Source: Larus michahellis
Taxonomy: Eukaryota > Chordata > Aves > Charadriiformes > Laridae
Assembly: GCF_964199755.1 (NCBI RefSeq)
Contig: NC_133899.1
Coordinates: 186,001 to 250,000 of the forward strand
Length of the DNA: 64,000 nucleotides
Reading direction: 5' to 3'
Below are positions 19,268 to 31,100 of this stretch, in pieces (within the stretch, counting starts at the first letter, position 1; every line of letters begins with the position of its first letter). Made by a program: the position numbers and the translations under genes. The notes below the pieces were generated by a model. That model was not told the origin of the DNA and did not search any database. It was given only the letters and a program-made list of their open reading frames with translations.

Positions 19268-19670
19268 CTGTCTGAAGTGGCCTTCAGCAACCAGAAGAGG
19301 TCTAGGTGGTTCTGTAGGGATAAATATAAGGTAATGCAGCTAAAGAAAATTACCTGAATTGGGCCTGCAGAGTGCTGAACTGGAACCTGGTGGTTGTGCT
19401 GCAGGATGGATCCCAAGATGTTGATGTCTGTCCTCTGGAGAGACGGCCTCCACATGCCGGGCAGCTGGAGAAGCAATAAAATGCTGTGCACTGCCAGGAG
19501 AAGCACAGGGCAAGGCAGAGGCAGTCATTCTGCTGTGATATATATGAATCCCTGGTGCACTCAGGTCTCAAGTGCCGCGTGGAGGTCTTGTCACCGCACC
19601 ACCAGATGGGGGTAGGGGAGTTAGGGAAGGTCCGGAGAAGGGCAGCTGATGTAACACAGGGAACGGTGCC
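19268..19670 (+). repeat. Divergent CR1 LINE fragment next to the MARVELD3 promoter
   Basis: The plus strand reads GATAAATATAAGGTAATGCA, then a gap-ridden middle, then 'ccctggtgcactcaggtc', TCTTGTCACCGCACC and GAAGGTCCGGAGAAGGGC. These match the CR1 order of 'aaggtcatgcacc', 'ccttggtgcg', 'ctggtcgccgcacc' and 'aaggtccagagaagggc'. It ends about 250 bp before the CpG island. Confidence 0.55.
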
Positions 19671-20216
19671 GCTGCTGTGCAAGGGAGACTGAAAAGGCTG
19701 GGCCTTGGGTTTGGGGAGAGCGGGGCAGGACTGAGGTCTGCAGGGGCACGAGGTGGCGGGGGAGCTGAACGCAGAACTTCGCCAAACCCCACAGCGCGGG
19801 GAAACGCGGCACTCGTGGAAATCAGTCTGTGCTGTTTCCAACAGGTACAAACAAGTACTTGTTACGCGGCAGGTGAGGACCTTCGGGACCTTGTCGCCAC
19901 AAGGGGCTGTGGGGATCGCGCCCGTGCGAACGCCAGCGGGGACCCCAGCGGCCAACACGTCCCCAACCAGGTTCCGAAGGGAGGGGGCCGCGACCAGCCC
20001 AGTTAACACCTCCCTGGGGCGGGGCCGGGCCGCAGCTGCTCACCGCCCTTCGGAGGACCCCGGCAGGGCCGAGGCGAGCCCGGGACGGAGGGGAGAGGGG
20101 TAGCCCGCGCCCGCGGCGCGACCCCGCGCTAGCCCCGGGTCGGTCGCTCCGCGGCCCGTCGCGGCCCGGCTCTGCTCTCCGCCCCCGGCGCCAGAGGAGC
20201 GGAGCCAGGCCGGGCC

Positions 20217-20275
20217 ATGGCGGAGCGGAGCAGCTCCCGCACCCCGCGCACAGCACGCAGCGGCGCGGGCGGGCG
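20217..20275 (+). CDS. MARVELD3: MARVELD3 exon 1, residues 1-19
   Basis: Encodes [19 protein letters not shown] and ends two bases into codon 20 at a GTGAGG donor. Confidence 0.85.
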
Positions 20276-21398
20276 GTGAGGGAGGCGCGGGCGGCCGTGG
20301 GGGGCCCGGGCGGCGGAGGGGACGGCACGGGGCGGGGCGAGCGGGCCGCCATGAGGAGCCCGGGCAGGGGATGGGGAGGGGCGGGCAGGTGGGCATGAGG
20401 GGCCCGGGGCGGGGACGGGATGGGCCTCGGTGGGGCGGGCGTGAGGGGCCCGGGCAGGGGGCGGGCAGGCGGCCGCGGGGGGCCCTGGCGGCGGATGGGA
20501 CGGGACGGGTTTCGGCGGGGCGGGCCGGCGGCCGTGGCGGGTCGCTGCTATCTCCGCCGCCGTCTCCCCTCAGCGCCGTGCCCGGAGCGGGGTGGCAGGA
20601 GCCGTCGGGAGGCCGCGCCGCCGCGCCGGGGCTGCTGGAGTGCGGTCTGTGCCGGTACCTGCGCACGGCCAGGGGTGAGCGGGGCCGCCGCCATGGCTGC
20701 GGCAGATCCCCCTTCCTTCGTCCCGCCGGGGCTCGGCGGCCCCTCCGCCCCGGCCGCCCGCCCACCGCCGCCCTTCTCCCCCTGCAGCCTGCTGCCAGGT
20801 GGTGGAAGCGCTGCTGGCCGTCCTGATCCTGGTCTGCAGCTCCGTGTCCTACGGCTCGACGGGAGGGTACACCGGCCTCCCCGCCCTGGGGGGCATCTAC
20901 TACTACCACTACGGCGGGGCGTACAGCGGCTTCAACGCAGCAGACGGGGAAAAAGCCCAGCAGCTCGACCAGCGTTTCCACCTGCTCAAGCTGCCGGTCG
21001 CAAGGGCAGCCATGGCCGCGGGAGGGTCTCTCCTGGTCCTCTCCTGCGTTTTGATTTTGGTCGGTGCGCTGCGGTTACCCTGGCATTTCCCAGCGTGGCT
21101 GCTGCTGGAATGCGTCCTAGACGCAGCGATTGCAATCGGCTTAGTGCCTGCTGTGTACTATTTCTTCCATTTTCTGCTGGGGGTTTATAATTCATCAGTG
21201 TGCAAAGAGAGAGAGCAGCTCTACCAAAGCAAAGGCTATCGGGGCTTTGGGTGCAGCCTGCACGGGGCAGAGATTGCCGCTGGCCTCTGGGGCTGCATGG
21301 CTGCGGTGGCATTCCTGCTGAGCGCAGGCCTGGCTGGTAGGGGCTACAGGACAGTTCGCAAACTGAAACAGAAGCCAGCAGAATTATATGAGCTTTAG
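20217..21398 (+). CDS. MARVELD3: MARVEL domain-containing protein 3, 3 coding exons, complete
   Basis: MARVELD3 is a four-pass tight-junction protein, related to occludin and tricellulin, that tunes epithelial barrier and junctional MAPK signalling. Exons are 20217-20275, 20574-20674 and 20788-21398, totalling 771 nt or 256 residues. The start ATG at 20217-20219 sits in a strong context (GGGCCATGG). An in-frame TAG at 20130-20132 with no intervening ATG closes the frame upstream. The MARVEL domain opens [20 protein letters not shown] (TM1, about residues 58-76). It continues with [22 protein letters not shown]2 (about 127-149), TM3 (about 155-183), [14 protein letters not shown] and TM4 (about 214-238). 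The cytosolic tail ends [10 protein letters not shown]. The human protein, as I recall, carries a basic N-terminal region of well over 100 residues; here it is only about 50 residues, rich in Gly, Ala, Arg and Ser. An alternative 5' exon cannot be excluded. Confidence 0.92.
20574..20674 (+). CDS. MARVELD3: MARVELD3 exon 2, residues 20-53
   Basis: Preceded by a strong pyrimidine tract and CAG. Encodes a linker ending [12 protein letters not shown], which joins in frame to the MARVEL domain. GTGAGC donor at 20675. Confidence 0.9.
20788..21398 (+). CDS. MARVELD3: MARVELD3 exon 3, MARVEL domain, residues 54-256 and stop
   Basis: A single large exon encoding all four membrane segments and the conserved C-terminal tail ([18 protein letters not shown]). 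The stop is TAG at 21396-21398. Confidence 0.95.
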
Positions 21399-21945
21399 AA
21401 CGGTCATGATTTTGGCCACCCTCCTTACTGAGACGAAGCAGGATGCTTTTCCTTGCTTCTGTGCAGCGCATCTTTGATGCTGCAGCAGAACACACACTGA
21501 GAGAGTCTAGCTCCAAATACAGCAGAGTCAAGCTGTTCCTAACTTGACTTTGCATTGTTGAATTATTAGTGGACAGAGAGTCAGGCCAAGGGCTTGTCTT
21601 CATCCGGTGGCTGTCTCAGAGTGACCGTCCCCGTGTAGGTGACTACCAAGCTGCCTGCTTCACAGGTCACCTTTCCCTCCCCTCTGTCCGGTGCCTTGTT
21701 TGCCTCCAGTGAGGCTTGCTGCAAATACTGCTCCATACTTTTGCTGATAAACAGCTTTATGTAGCTGAAACTGTCTTTATAAAGGGCATGTGACTTGTTC
21801 GCTGAGAACAGAGCTCTTAAAAATGAGTAATCGAGACCTGTGGTTGGAGCAGCTAATTATTGCTTTCTTATAGGTCTCTTAGAACCATCAGGGCAGATTG
21901 TAGAGCCATCAGAGAATGCGGAAATAAACTTGCAAAATGATGAAC
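21399..21945 (+). other. MARVELD3: MARVELD3 3' untranslated region
   Basis: Sequence between the MARVELD3 stop and the first downstream AATAAA, with cleavage inferred about 15-20 bases beyond it. Further AT-rich sequence to about 22240 could allow a longer form. Confidence 0.55.
21923..21928 (+). terminator. MARVELD3: Polyadenylation signal of MARVELD3
   Basis: AATAAA in the context GGAAATAAACTTGC, about 525 bases after the stop codon. Confidence 0.6.
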
Positions 21946-22957
21946 GCACTCAGCCTAATTTGTGACACAATGCCTTTTCAAACTCTCCTGGAGAGGGCAC
22001 AATTTTGTAGGAAGTGGTTCTTTTATATAACTTGTATACTCAGTTTTGCTTAAAAAGACGCCATGAGGTGGGATAATCAGACAAAAGCTTTACAAGCTCA
22101 AACAGGTGGTTTAAGATAGAAGTATATTGTTTTCAAAATACATTTTTAATATACAAGTTGGGGAAATGAGATAAACTGCGCTTGTATTATTTATTAAAAA
22201 AAAAGTTAAATTTACTTTTAAAAAAAATTTTTTATATGAAATTTACCAGGGAAAAGAAAAGTAGCACTAGAATCACAAAATCATGGCTCAGAATGAAATG
22301 TCAGTTCAGAGCAGTTCCCACTGTGTGCATTGTCCATATGAAGATGGAACCACCGCCGGTCTCAGATCCATTCTACCGGTATTAAAAAAATCCCCAAACG
22401 CAAACTAAACATACCAGAATATATCTCGATGTATCTCCAGTTTCACTGGCACCAGTGATTAAATCCTCACAATTACCAAAACCATGGAACATTGTTGGAA
22501 TTAGAGATCTGGAAGTAAAACAAATGCTAAATAGGAACATTCTGGGGTTGGTTTGACTTCTCCCTTTCGGTAGCTAAGATGCATTGAGTGTTTCAGCGCA
22601 GGGGTTTATATGGACAGTCCTCTGTGGTCCCATTTCTTTTAATGATTCTGTGTTTCCTGCTTGCTGCAGCTGCTTCTAGAGCGGTACAGTACTATTTAGA
22701 GCAAGTTCACAGGGCAGGATTCCCCTAGCAGGACACAAAAAGCTGCCTAATAATTGGTATTATGAATTGCGCCCTCAGTGTTCTGCACGTAGCTTTTGTT
22801 CGGAAGGCTGATGAGTGAAGGAGCACACGGAGCTCGATGAAGGAGAGCCTACAGCACAGCTACTGCTGGCCACAGCTATGTTTGACTGGGATATCGCACA
22901 AATTGCCTCCAGCGCAGTAACGGAATCAGAATATATAGTTAGATGAAAGTAAAAATC

Positions 22958-22963
22958 TTTATT
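22958..22963 (-). terminator. PHLPP2: Candidate distal polyadenylation signal of PHLPP2
   Basis: AATAAA on the minus strand (GCAATAAAGATTTTTACTTT), 4.0 kb past the PHLPP2 stop. A 3' UTR of this length fits the long mammalian PHLPP2 3' UTR. Other minus-strand AATAAA hexamers at 24549-24554 and 24954-24959 could give shorter forms. Confidence 0.4.
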
Positions 22964-25900
22964 GCTAAGTCGGCTGAAAAGTTGATGCAAAAATATTCTT
23001 CCTTCCTGGACTGCTCTATACATCTGAGTAAAGAATCAATGGAATAGTGTTTTCCAGCAATCTTTTTTGCCTCTCCAAAGCAATACAAACATAGGCGACA
23101 GTGCTGAAGGTGCATTCACGGGACAATCTACTCCCATACATGATAAAAATGGGTAGTTGTAGGTGCATGCTAGAGTGGGATACAGAAAATATTCTCCTTT
23201 TTAAAACAAAAAAACACGGAAAAGATTAATAAACAGTTGGTGCGCTGCAATATTTCTTTAACATGCACTGGGGCATATGAGTCAAGTTAAAAAAAAGGTA
23301 ACATTTTAAAATGTGAAAAAAGAGGAAAAAATACACTTTAGTCTTCAGACAGCAATGGAACAGCAAACAACAATTGCACAAAACCAAAAGAGGTGAACCT
23401 ACTGTCTGAAGGAGGACTTTGGCAAGTGACACGACAGCCACGGCCATCCGGAAGGAGTGCAGAAAATCCTGAAGTCCAAGGCCCTTAGGTGTGGCTGAAT
23501 GTCCCGTGTCCTAGGGGAAGCATTTCAGGCCTCACAGCAGCCCGTCCCCGAGAAAGGGAAATACTTGCTCCTTCCTGGAACAGGGTTTTACCCTCCCATC
23601 TAGCTGAGGATTCTGATCGGATCCCAGCAATCTGTGGTGCTGCCTCCACCAGGCCTGTTCCTGGTGCTGGGATCAACTCGAAGGCTGTCCCTTAAGCTTA
23701 ATACTTGGGCCCCAACTACTCATCACTGAATATAACCTTTATGGGTTCCTTTTGCAGCAGCCTTTCTGGACAGGACACACAGGTCAGTGCCTTTAGAGTA
23801 CCCGTTCTCAGCGAGCACACACCAGCAGAGCCAGAATTACCGAAGAGATGGACAAACCAGCTCACCATCCTAACCCGATTGTGGCCACGGGCAGCACGGC
23901 AGCCCCGGCATCGCTCAGCCGGGACAAGACAGCCTCATGACCCCAAGCTGAGAACCTCTCCAATAGCAAGTCTCTTAACAAATGGGACGTTCTTAGTGAT
24001 GTGGCTCTGTAGAGATGATGCATCTGTGCAAGAACCACATACAAAAAATCAGGGAAGAGACTGGAGAACAGGAGGAGAACTGGGAAAACACCTTCTGTTC
24101 CCTGCCACGAGTCCTTCACTAGACTTGCTCATTCGTACCTGTTCCACCTACAGCAGTGCACCTAGGCAGCTTGAAATCTAAGGTGGTGTTAATTAGTAAG
24201 GTGAGGAGGACAAAGGAGAAGTGTGCTGCCTCTAGAGAGGCAGGAAAACAAAAGGTGGTGGTGGAGGGAAGCACTCGGGCTGTGCTGCCCCGAGTAAGAC
24301 AAACAGTTTATAATACCAGCTTAAGCAGAGAACGCTGTGGACTCTTGCCTAATGTAAGAGAACAAGCCATGTTCTGCCATGACGGTTCACACCCATAGAA
24401 AATAGGATCTGGCTATATTAAACTCCCTTTCTGCTTCAAAACCAGAAATATCACTGGAGAAAAAGGCTAAGTAGGAGCTCCTTGCATTCCATTCTGCCAC
24501 TGCCATGAAGAGCAGCAGCTCAGAAATCTGCACGCTCCACTCCAGAGCTTTATTTCCCTTAGCCCTTCTCCACTGAGCTAGGTAGAGCCATTCATGACTA
24601 GCTCCCGGTGGCAATGCCAACTCTCCGTGCAATGCTACTGGTTCAGACTGGCAAGGACACACTGGATTTTCCACATCAGCGCAAGAACAGAGACTGGATT
24701 TGCGTTAGCATCTGCCACTCTCCCAGTGCAAAGTTTGTCACCGTCTTACTCAGAAAGAAGAGTGTATTTCTGCATCAGTCCCACACGGAACAGGGGCTGC
24801 TTTGCAGCCCTGTCAGGTATCAGAAAGCGTTGGGCTGGGCACAGATACTTGATAAAGTCATCACCAGTGACAGAATTAAAAGTTACAGTCCAATACATTG
24901 GAATGAGCCTTTTCTGCATACTTACATGAAGAGAACGTGAAAGAGGTTTGGGGTTTATTTTTTTAATCTTTTCTGCTGTTGTTTCTCTGCCTAAGGGATT
25001 CAAATGCTGCTGCTTCTGTGATTCTAAGAATTAGCTTTTCTCTCCATTTCCAAATGAAACAGACATTTAAACAGACAGAATTTGTGAGAGCTCAAACTTT
25101 GGAAAAAGTTGGGTTGTTTCACGATTACATTGTAACTAGCACAAGGTATGTCCTAAAACATTGCTCTCCCATGCATGATAAAAATACATTATTTTTTTCC
25201 TACTGAGAAGAAATTCAAGGTGCTTTGAAATCTCTGTAAAACTCCATTAGATTTTGTCAAAAGATCTGTATTGACAGAATCCCACAAGTAGTCTGCACAG
25301 TATTTCTTTCAGAGCAAGGCCTGATTTGATCCAAAAAATTACGCAACTCAAGCCCCTCAGATCTCTTGAGAAGAGACTGTCACGTTTTCTTCATAAATAT
25401 AAGTAACAAAGAAGCAAAGGCACTAGCCCACATGACAGTCAGGATTATTGCACCACTGACGTGACCGGGGCAGCTGCTGTCCTGCTCTCTGCCAGCTAAG
25501 GAAGACAGATCTGCACACTAGCGGGGCAGTGGTCTTTTCACAACCCTTACACAAGATGACAACGCAGGCAGCCAACTCACACCCTGCACCAAAAATCCTA
25601 ATGGAAACACAATGCACCTGCCAAGCGCAGACTGGCCAGCTCACCATCACTGCGACCGTTTTAAACGTTTTTTCCAGTGCTGATAAAGACGACATTAAGG
25701 TGAAAAGTTCTATTTTTCCTTTTGCATTGAAAACTAAACAAAACCAAGCATGCTTTCACTGTCTGTGGCCAAATTGGGCATGTACCACGAAATGCAGGTT
25801 ACTGTGGATTTAGAATACAACTCTCGTTTTCAGAGGCAAGCAAAGATGCCGTAGCCGACAGCGCAGAGGTTTATGTTGGTGGAGCAGAGCACGGAACGCT

Positions 25901-26961
25901 TCCCCAGCATAGGAAGGGCAGCCCCACTGCTCGCTAGCCTTAGAGTGGCATACCACTGCTTACAGCTTGGTTTCCTCTTAGACCCAGTACCTCACCGGAA
26001 CAAGCACAAGCTCCTGGTTTCATCCCGTATCTTCTGGATACAGGAAGCCTCTCCTGTGAAGCATTCATGATGGGAGGTGGCGAAGTTGGTGCTGAGCTGG
26101 GTCTGTGCTCTGCAGCTAGAAGCACTGGCTCTACACATTACCTTAATCAACCGGTCCAGAGCTGATCTTTCCTGTGCTCCGTGTAAAACACATCAATAGG
26201 CACCTGCTTATCACTCAGCTGTGTATTTTCTCATCCTGCAGAGGCTGATCCCATCATAACCCTCACTCTACCCTGCACCAGTGCCCATCGGAACACTGGT
26301 ACCCTGAGTCCTCCACTGCCCTAACAGTGTCCATTGGGAAAAGCCCCCACCACACCTGCTGTGGAGCGCTCTCTCCCCTAACCCTAAATAATAAAGTGCT
26401 GGGCTGAAGTGGAGCAGAACAGCTTAAGTGCAATCAATAAAAGTGCTTGCAATTAATGTAGGAAACCATTCTTGGGTCAGCTTCATTGCAACTGGCTGTA
26501 TTCTTTCAAGGAATAACAAGGTCAGGTGCTGGGGCGGGGGGGGGGCACTGCATCAGAAATATTCACAGGACTCCAAACACTGAACATTGCCCCCTCAAGC
26601 AGCCTCCTCACCCCCCACACACACACTCCAGCCCCTTTCCCGCAGAGCTGGCAGAACCTCAGGGTTCAAGGCGTTACAGGCAGGTGTTCGAACACCTGCC
26701 TTCTTCCTAGCGCTTGCACGATTTCCAGACAGTCCCTAACACAGAGCTCAGCTGCTGGTCTGAGTGCTCATAGAACAACTGAGACTCTAGAGTGACAAAT
26801 GGACAGCCCAGACCTTAGCACTCCTAATTCCTCCTTGACTCCATTAAGGAAGCAGCGGATGCCTGTACTCCTTGCAGATCCCAGCTCCCCTTGGAGGGCA
26901 GGGCAGCCCTTATGGGACCGAGCTTCCTGGGACAGACAGTGTGGGAGCAGTACTTGTAGGG
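22964..26961 (-). other. PHLPP2: Probable PHLPP2 3' untranslated region
   Basis: About 4 kb with no other gene between the PHLPP2 stop and the candidate distal polyA signal. It contains a 10-G run at 26536-26545, which is C-rich in the transcript. Its extent is inferred. Confidence 0.5.
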
Positions 26962-28101
26962 TTACAAAGCTGTGTCAAACTCCTCTGGCAGAGTTGCTGC
27001 ATGTTCCTCTTTCTGCTCCTGATGTGCTCCATTCTCCTGTTGCTGCTTCATTTGTTCCTTCACTTCCTCCTCCAGATCAGGTGGTACCACAAATTGATCC
27101 TCTGGCTCCATCTGGGATGGAGCAGCAAAATAGCCTGTCTTCTTCTTGGGTGCCTCTGTGGCTACTTCGATGAGGTTAAGGCTCTCCTCCAAGGGCACTA
27201 TGGAGCCATTGGAAAGCTTCTTTCCATAGAGACAGCATGTGGAAAGAGATTTCTGCAGTTCACACTTTTCCTTGAGCACTCTCTGCACACTGTTGCTGTT
27301 TACACTGTTCTGTCTCCGAATGACGAGGACAAGCCCAGAGTCATCCTCTGGCCCTGGAGCAGAGGAGCTGCACTCTGCAGCAGGAGGCTCAAACTCCAGG
27401 CCCTTTCCTTTACAGCAGTGGATGTCCACCTCTACCTCCACTTTACTGCCATTTGTCATCACACCTTCCACAGGCTGCTCATCATCGCTATCCAGACCAT
27501 TGTCAGACTGGTTGCTAGAGAAGGTGGCACTGGAAGGTTGGCGCTGAAAGATGCTCAAGGGGGGCACAGGATGTAAGCTGCAACGTCGCTCTTGTCGTGG
27601 CAGTAAACTGCCATCAAGACCAACAGCATTGTGTTCATCTGAAGCAGTAGAGCCCACCTCACTGCTAACCTCAGAAGCAGACAGTTCACTGCTGAACTCT
27701 GAAGCAATCCCACTGCTAGACGAAGGTGTTGCTGGCTTGGTGGCAGTGGAACTAAATCCCCCAGGACCTGGCAGAGTCAGGCCATGCATCTCACATGTGC
27801 AGCTGTCCTCACTGATGTTCAGACACACCACCATTGCACCTACATTGTCTTGGCAACCATAGCTTTGGGCTAAAGTGCAGAGTTTCTTTGCAGCAGCTAG
27901 CGGGTCATGTAGGTGGCGCACGGCTGAGACAGCCTCTGTATAGGAAAGGTGTTCCCAGAGAGCTTTGTTCCCTAGAAGTAGCAGCTCGTCTTGTACAGTC
28001 AGTGGAATGGAACTGACATGTGGTTTGGGCAGGATCCAAGGATGCAAGTATGTGCAGCCCAACATCCGAGTACAGCAAGTCACACCATTGACTTTGTTGT
28101 C
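26962..28101 (-). CDS. PHLPP2: PHLPP2 last exon, end of PP2C domain and regulatory tail, residues 968-1346
   Basis: Opens [18 protein letters not shown] and contains [15 protein letters not shown] (Asp1052, distal metal ligand). It continues with a Ser-rich tail ([39 protein letters not shown]) and ends EEFDTAL-TAA (stop 26962-26964). The last residues form a class I PDZ ligand. An in-frame IKDAP-like insert of the human tail is absent. Confidence 0.97.
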   Translation of the reverse strand, partial: DNKVNGVTCCTRMLGCTYLHPWILPKPHVSSIPLTVQDELLLLGNKALWEHLSYTEAVSAVRHLHDPLAAAKKLCTLAQSYGCQDNVGAMVVCLNISEDSCTCEMHGLTLPGPGGFSSTATKPATPSSSSGIASEFSSELSASEVSSEVGSTASDEHNAVGLDGSLLPRQERRCSLHPVPPLSIFQRQPSSATFSSNQSDNGLDSDDEQPVEGVMTNGSKVEVEVDIHCCKGKGLEFEPPAAECSSSAPGPEDDSGLVLVIRRQNSVNSNSVQRVLKEKCELQKSLSTCCLYGKKLSNGSIVPLEESLNLIEVATEAPKKKTGYFAAPSQMEPEDQFVVPPDLEEEVKEQMKQQQENGAHQEQKEEHAATLPEEFDTAL

Positions 28102-31100
28102 CTGCAGACAAGAGAAAGAAGGCAGTAGCGTTAGATCTGCTACCAGATCATTTGGAGAGGAGAGCAGTCTTTCCCCCGCCAATATGCTGGTTTGGAGCCT
28201 TGAGAAATGCCAGTACAGAGCTACAGTATAGGAGAAAGGGATCTAGGTCCAGGTACCACAGCACCAACATTCACTGTGCCTGATCATCAGGTACAGTAAT
28301 CGTCCATCACCCATGCTGGCAACAACACGCTTTTATCCCAAAAGACGTTTTGTCATATTCTGAAGAACTGTAGCAAACTATTCTGAAATGTGCAGCTGGT
28401 CTATCGGCAGCATATTGATCAGAGAATCTCACTCATGAGTCTTACATGAAACTTATTTTTTCCGGTATGAGCAAAATAGCGACCTTTTACTTTCTCATGG
28501 CAAGGCAGATTATCCAGACATTAAATGATTTCTGTGTACTTTCTGAACTATTTCCCTCTTTATTTACACATAACTGCATTCTGAAGTGTGGACACTACAT
28601 CCTGAGGAAGAAAAGAAACGAGCAGGTACACCTCACACTACTGCTGTGCCTTGGAGGTATTACCTTCCTCCTGTCCCTGGCCAGCCTGGCACTAGTCTCC
28701 TGGATACAGGACTGCCCACAGCCCTCAGCCCCTTCTCCAAGCCAGCGCCTACAGAGAACACAGCTTCCCCAGTGCTTTGAATTTAATTTCAGTGTTCTTA
28801 ATTTCTGTATCCTCTGGGTGTTAAACATTGCTACTGCTGCCAAGTACTAAAAACCAGCAGAGGACACATGCAGAGAAGTTTCCTTAGAGAATGATTTCAT
28901 TTTTATTTTTCAGAATCCATTAATCAGCCAGTTTTTAAACCATTTAATGTGCTACATTGATTCCACCGTTATTTTTAGTCTGTGCTATGGAATACAGCAC
29001 CTTGCAGAGCTATAACACATTAACAGATTATCCCTGTCAGAAACACTTTTATCAAACAACCTGATGCTTTTAAAAAAAAACCCACTGAGCATAAAACTAC
29101 TATGACTGGCACTGATTTCTCAGATCTTTACTGATGCCGTATTTTCCAGTTCCGTTATTTCCAAGTTTTTAGAAAGTTAACTTTTAGAGAGTTTTAAATC
29201 TCTAAATTTAAATAAAAATTAAAATAATTTTAATACTTTCACATAAAACCAATGAACATTTCTGTCTCTTTTTTGTATTATAATTTTTACTTGTAATATA
29301 CTTTATATCCATGTTGTGCATGTCTTAAGGGCCACTAATCCTGTACCTTCACTGAGTAAAACATGGACGAAATCCAAACAGAGGTAACTCGAGTCGTACT
29401 TTTCAAGAAGCACCAAAGATATTTTGTGGGTTTTGAGACAAGATGACTTCCCATGCCCTGCTCTGCTCTTCAGTGGCTCCTCTCCACACTCATCCAAGTC
29501 TTGCACAGCATTACGGACCTCCCCTTCTTTAGTTCCACACCTACTTTCTTTCTTCCCTCTCTCCCCAAGCCATACCTGGCATCCTGTACCTGTAGTTCTC
29601 AGGCCATAATGGGCGTTTTAGGAACATGTCATTCTGAATAGCTAATCAGGAAGAGAAGCAGAGCAGGAAGCAACAGACAAGTCACTCAAACACCTTCAAT
29701 GCCACCCTCTCCCCTGTAGTACTGTGCAGGCAGCAGAGCTCGTGTATTTGCATCAAGCTTTTGTGGGAGGGTGGAAGCTGAAGTGAAAAGGGTCCAACCT
29801 CTGTTATAATGGCTTTTTGCTCCTTGACTCTCTTGGCTTCTTCTGGACATTGTTCAAGGCTGAAGACTTTGGAGAGAGGCAGTGGTTTTCCACTTCGGCA
29901 CAGAATGGCTTGGCACGTCCCCACATTGGCCACCGTCAGAGAGAAGTTGCTGGCTGGATCGGCCACATCATGACGAATATAGCAAAGGACAGCAGAGGAA
30001 CCCAGCTTCTGCCCAGCCATGCCCAGCTTCCTGTTGGAGGAGAAGGTGTAGGAAGGCTCCAGACTCCAATGGCAGGCAATCTGGAGGGCTGCCTCACCCC
30101 ACCTAACACATCACGGGATATACCTATGCAGGTCCCACCAGGACCAGCTTGCTCACTGTCCTACCTGTGGGAGACCAAGAAGGTGTTGGACATGAACATG
30201 GTGTCTGACTGCTGTACCTCCTCCAGGAGCACATCGGCCATGGTGCACTGCAGCAAGCGTGGCAGCTCCTCGTTCTTGTCACCATCAAACATGCCATACA
30301 CAGCCTCCACCCCCTCTGCAAAGCTCCCCAGTGCCAGCGATGACACACACAGCCTGTTAGAAAAGCATACAAGCAAAATTAATGTCTCAAAAGATTATAT
30401 GGTCCCCAAAACCACAGCCATCAGGCATCTTACGTGAGTGCTGTTCTCACAGGGCAGCAAAGCCACTGTCCCTACATCTACTGCCCCGTGGGATGTACAG
30501 CTGCAGTTTATTATTGGAACTCCCGAAACCCTCCTTGACCACATTCAGGAGTGGCAAGAGAAAGAAAAAGCAACTCTGCTGGGGTGGGAAGCAAAGTCCA
30601 AGGGTCTCAGCGTGAAAACTGAGGGGAAGGACAATGCGGAGGCTTGAGTTACCAAAACTTAGCAAAAAGTCTGGAGAGACAGACGAGCTCTTGAGCAAAA
30701 CAGGCCTCCTTGGGTGCTTAGCAGTGCACTCCACTTCGCACCCTGAGAAGACCAAGTGTAAGCACCCAGCAGACCAAAATACTCACTTATTTCTTTGGCC
30801 CGCCATCTCAGCTACTCCATGACTCCAGAAGGTAGAAGTGAGCGCCGAGTCTGCCATGAGGGAGGGCTTTGCATCAATCTTCAGTGTAGTAATGTGACTA
30901 CAGAGAGAGAAGAACAGAAGTCATTCTTTCCTAGATCCCACTGAACAGTTTGTGGCCAAAGAACCTTGTCCAGTCTAGAGTTTTAGACAGCAGCCCGTGG
31001 AAAGAACTGCACCAAGGCGAGGAGTTTAAGGTCTTGGCCTTGTGAAGATGTCTGGCTGCTAATGCCAGAGACAGCTGGGAGAACCTCATACCACCTGAGA

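Larger units (their letters stand above)
19900..20830 (+). promoter_or_regulatory. MARVELD3: CpG island and promoter of MARVELD3
   Basis: A sharp rise in G+C with dense CpG runs from about 19900 through the first two exons. There is no TATA box near the start. A perfect Sp1/GC box GGGGCGGGGCC lies at 20016-20026, about 190 bp before the start codon. The arrangement is typical of a broad epithelial or housekeeping promoter. The transcription start is inferred to lie between about 20030 and 20200. Confidence 0.75.

Noticed and set aside
26374-26390. CCCTAACCCTAAA as an interstitial telomere repeat
   Set aside because: Only two units; too short to distinguish from chance.
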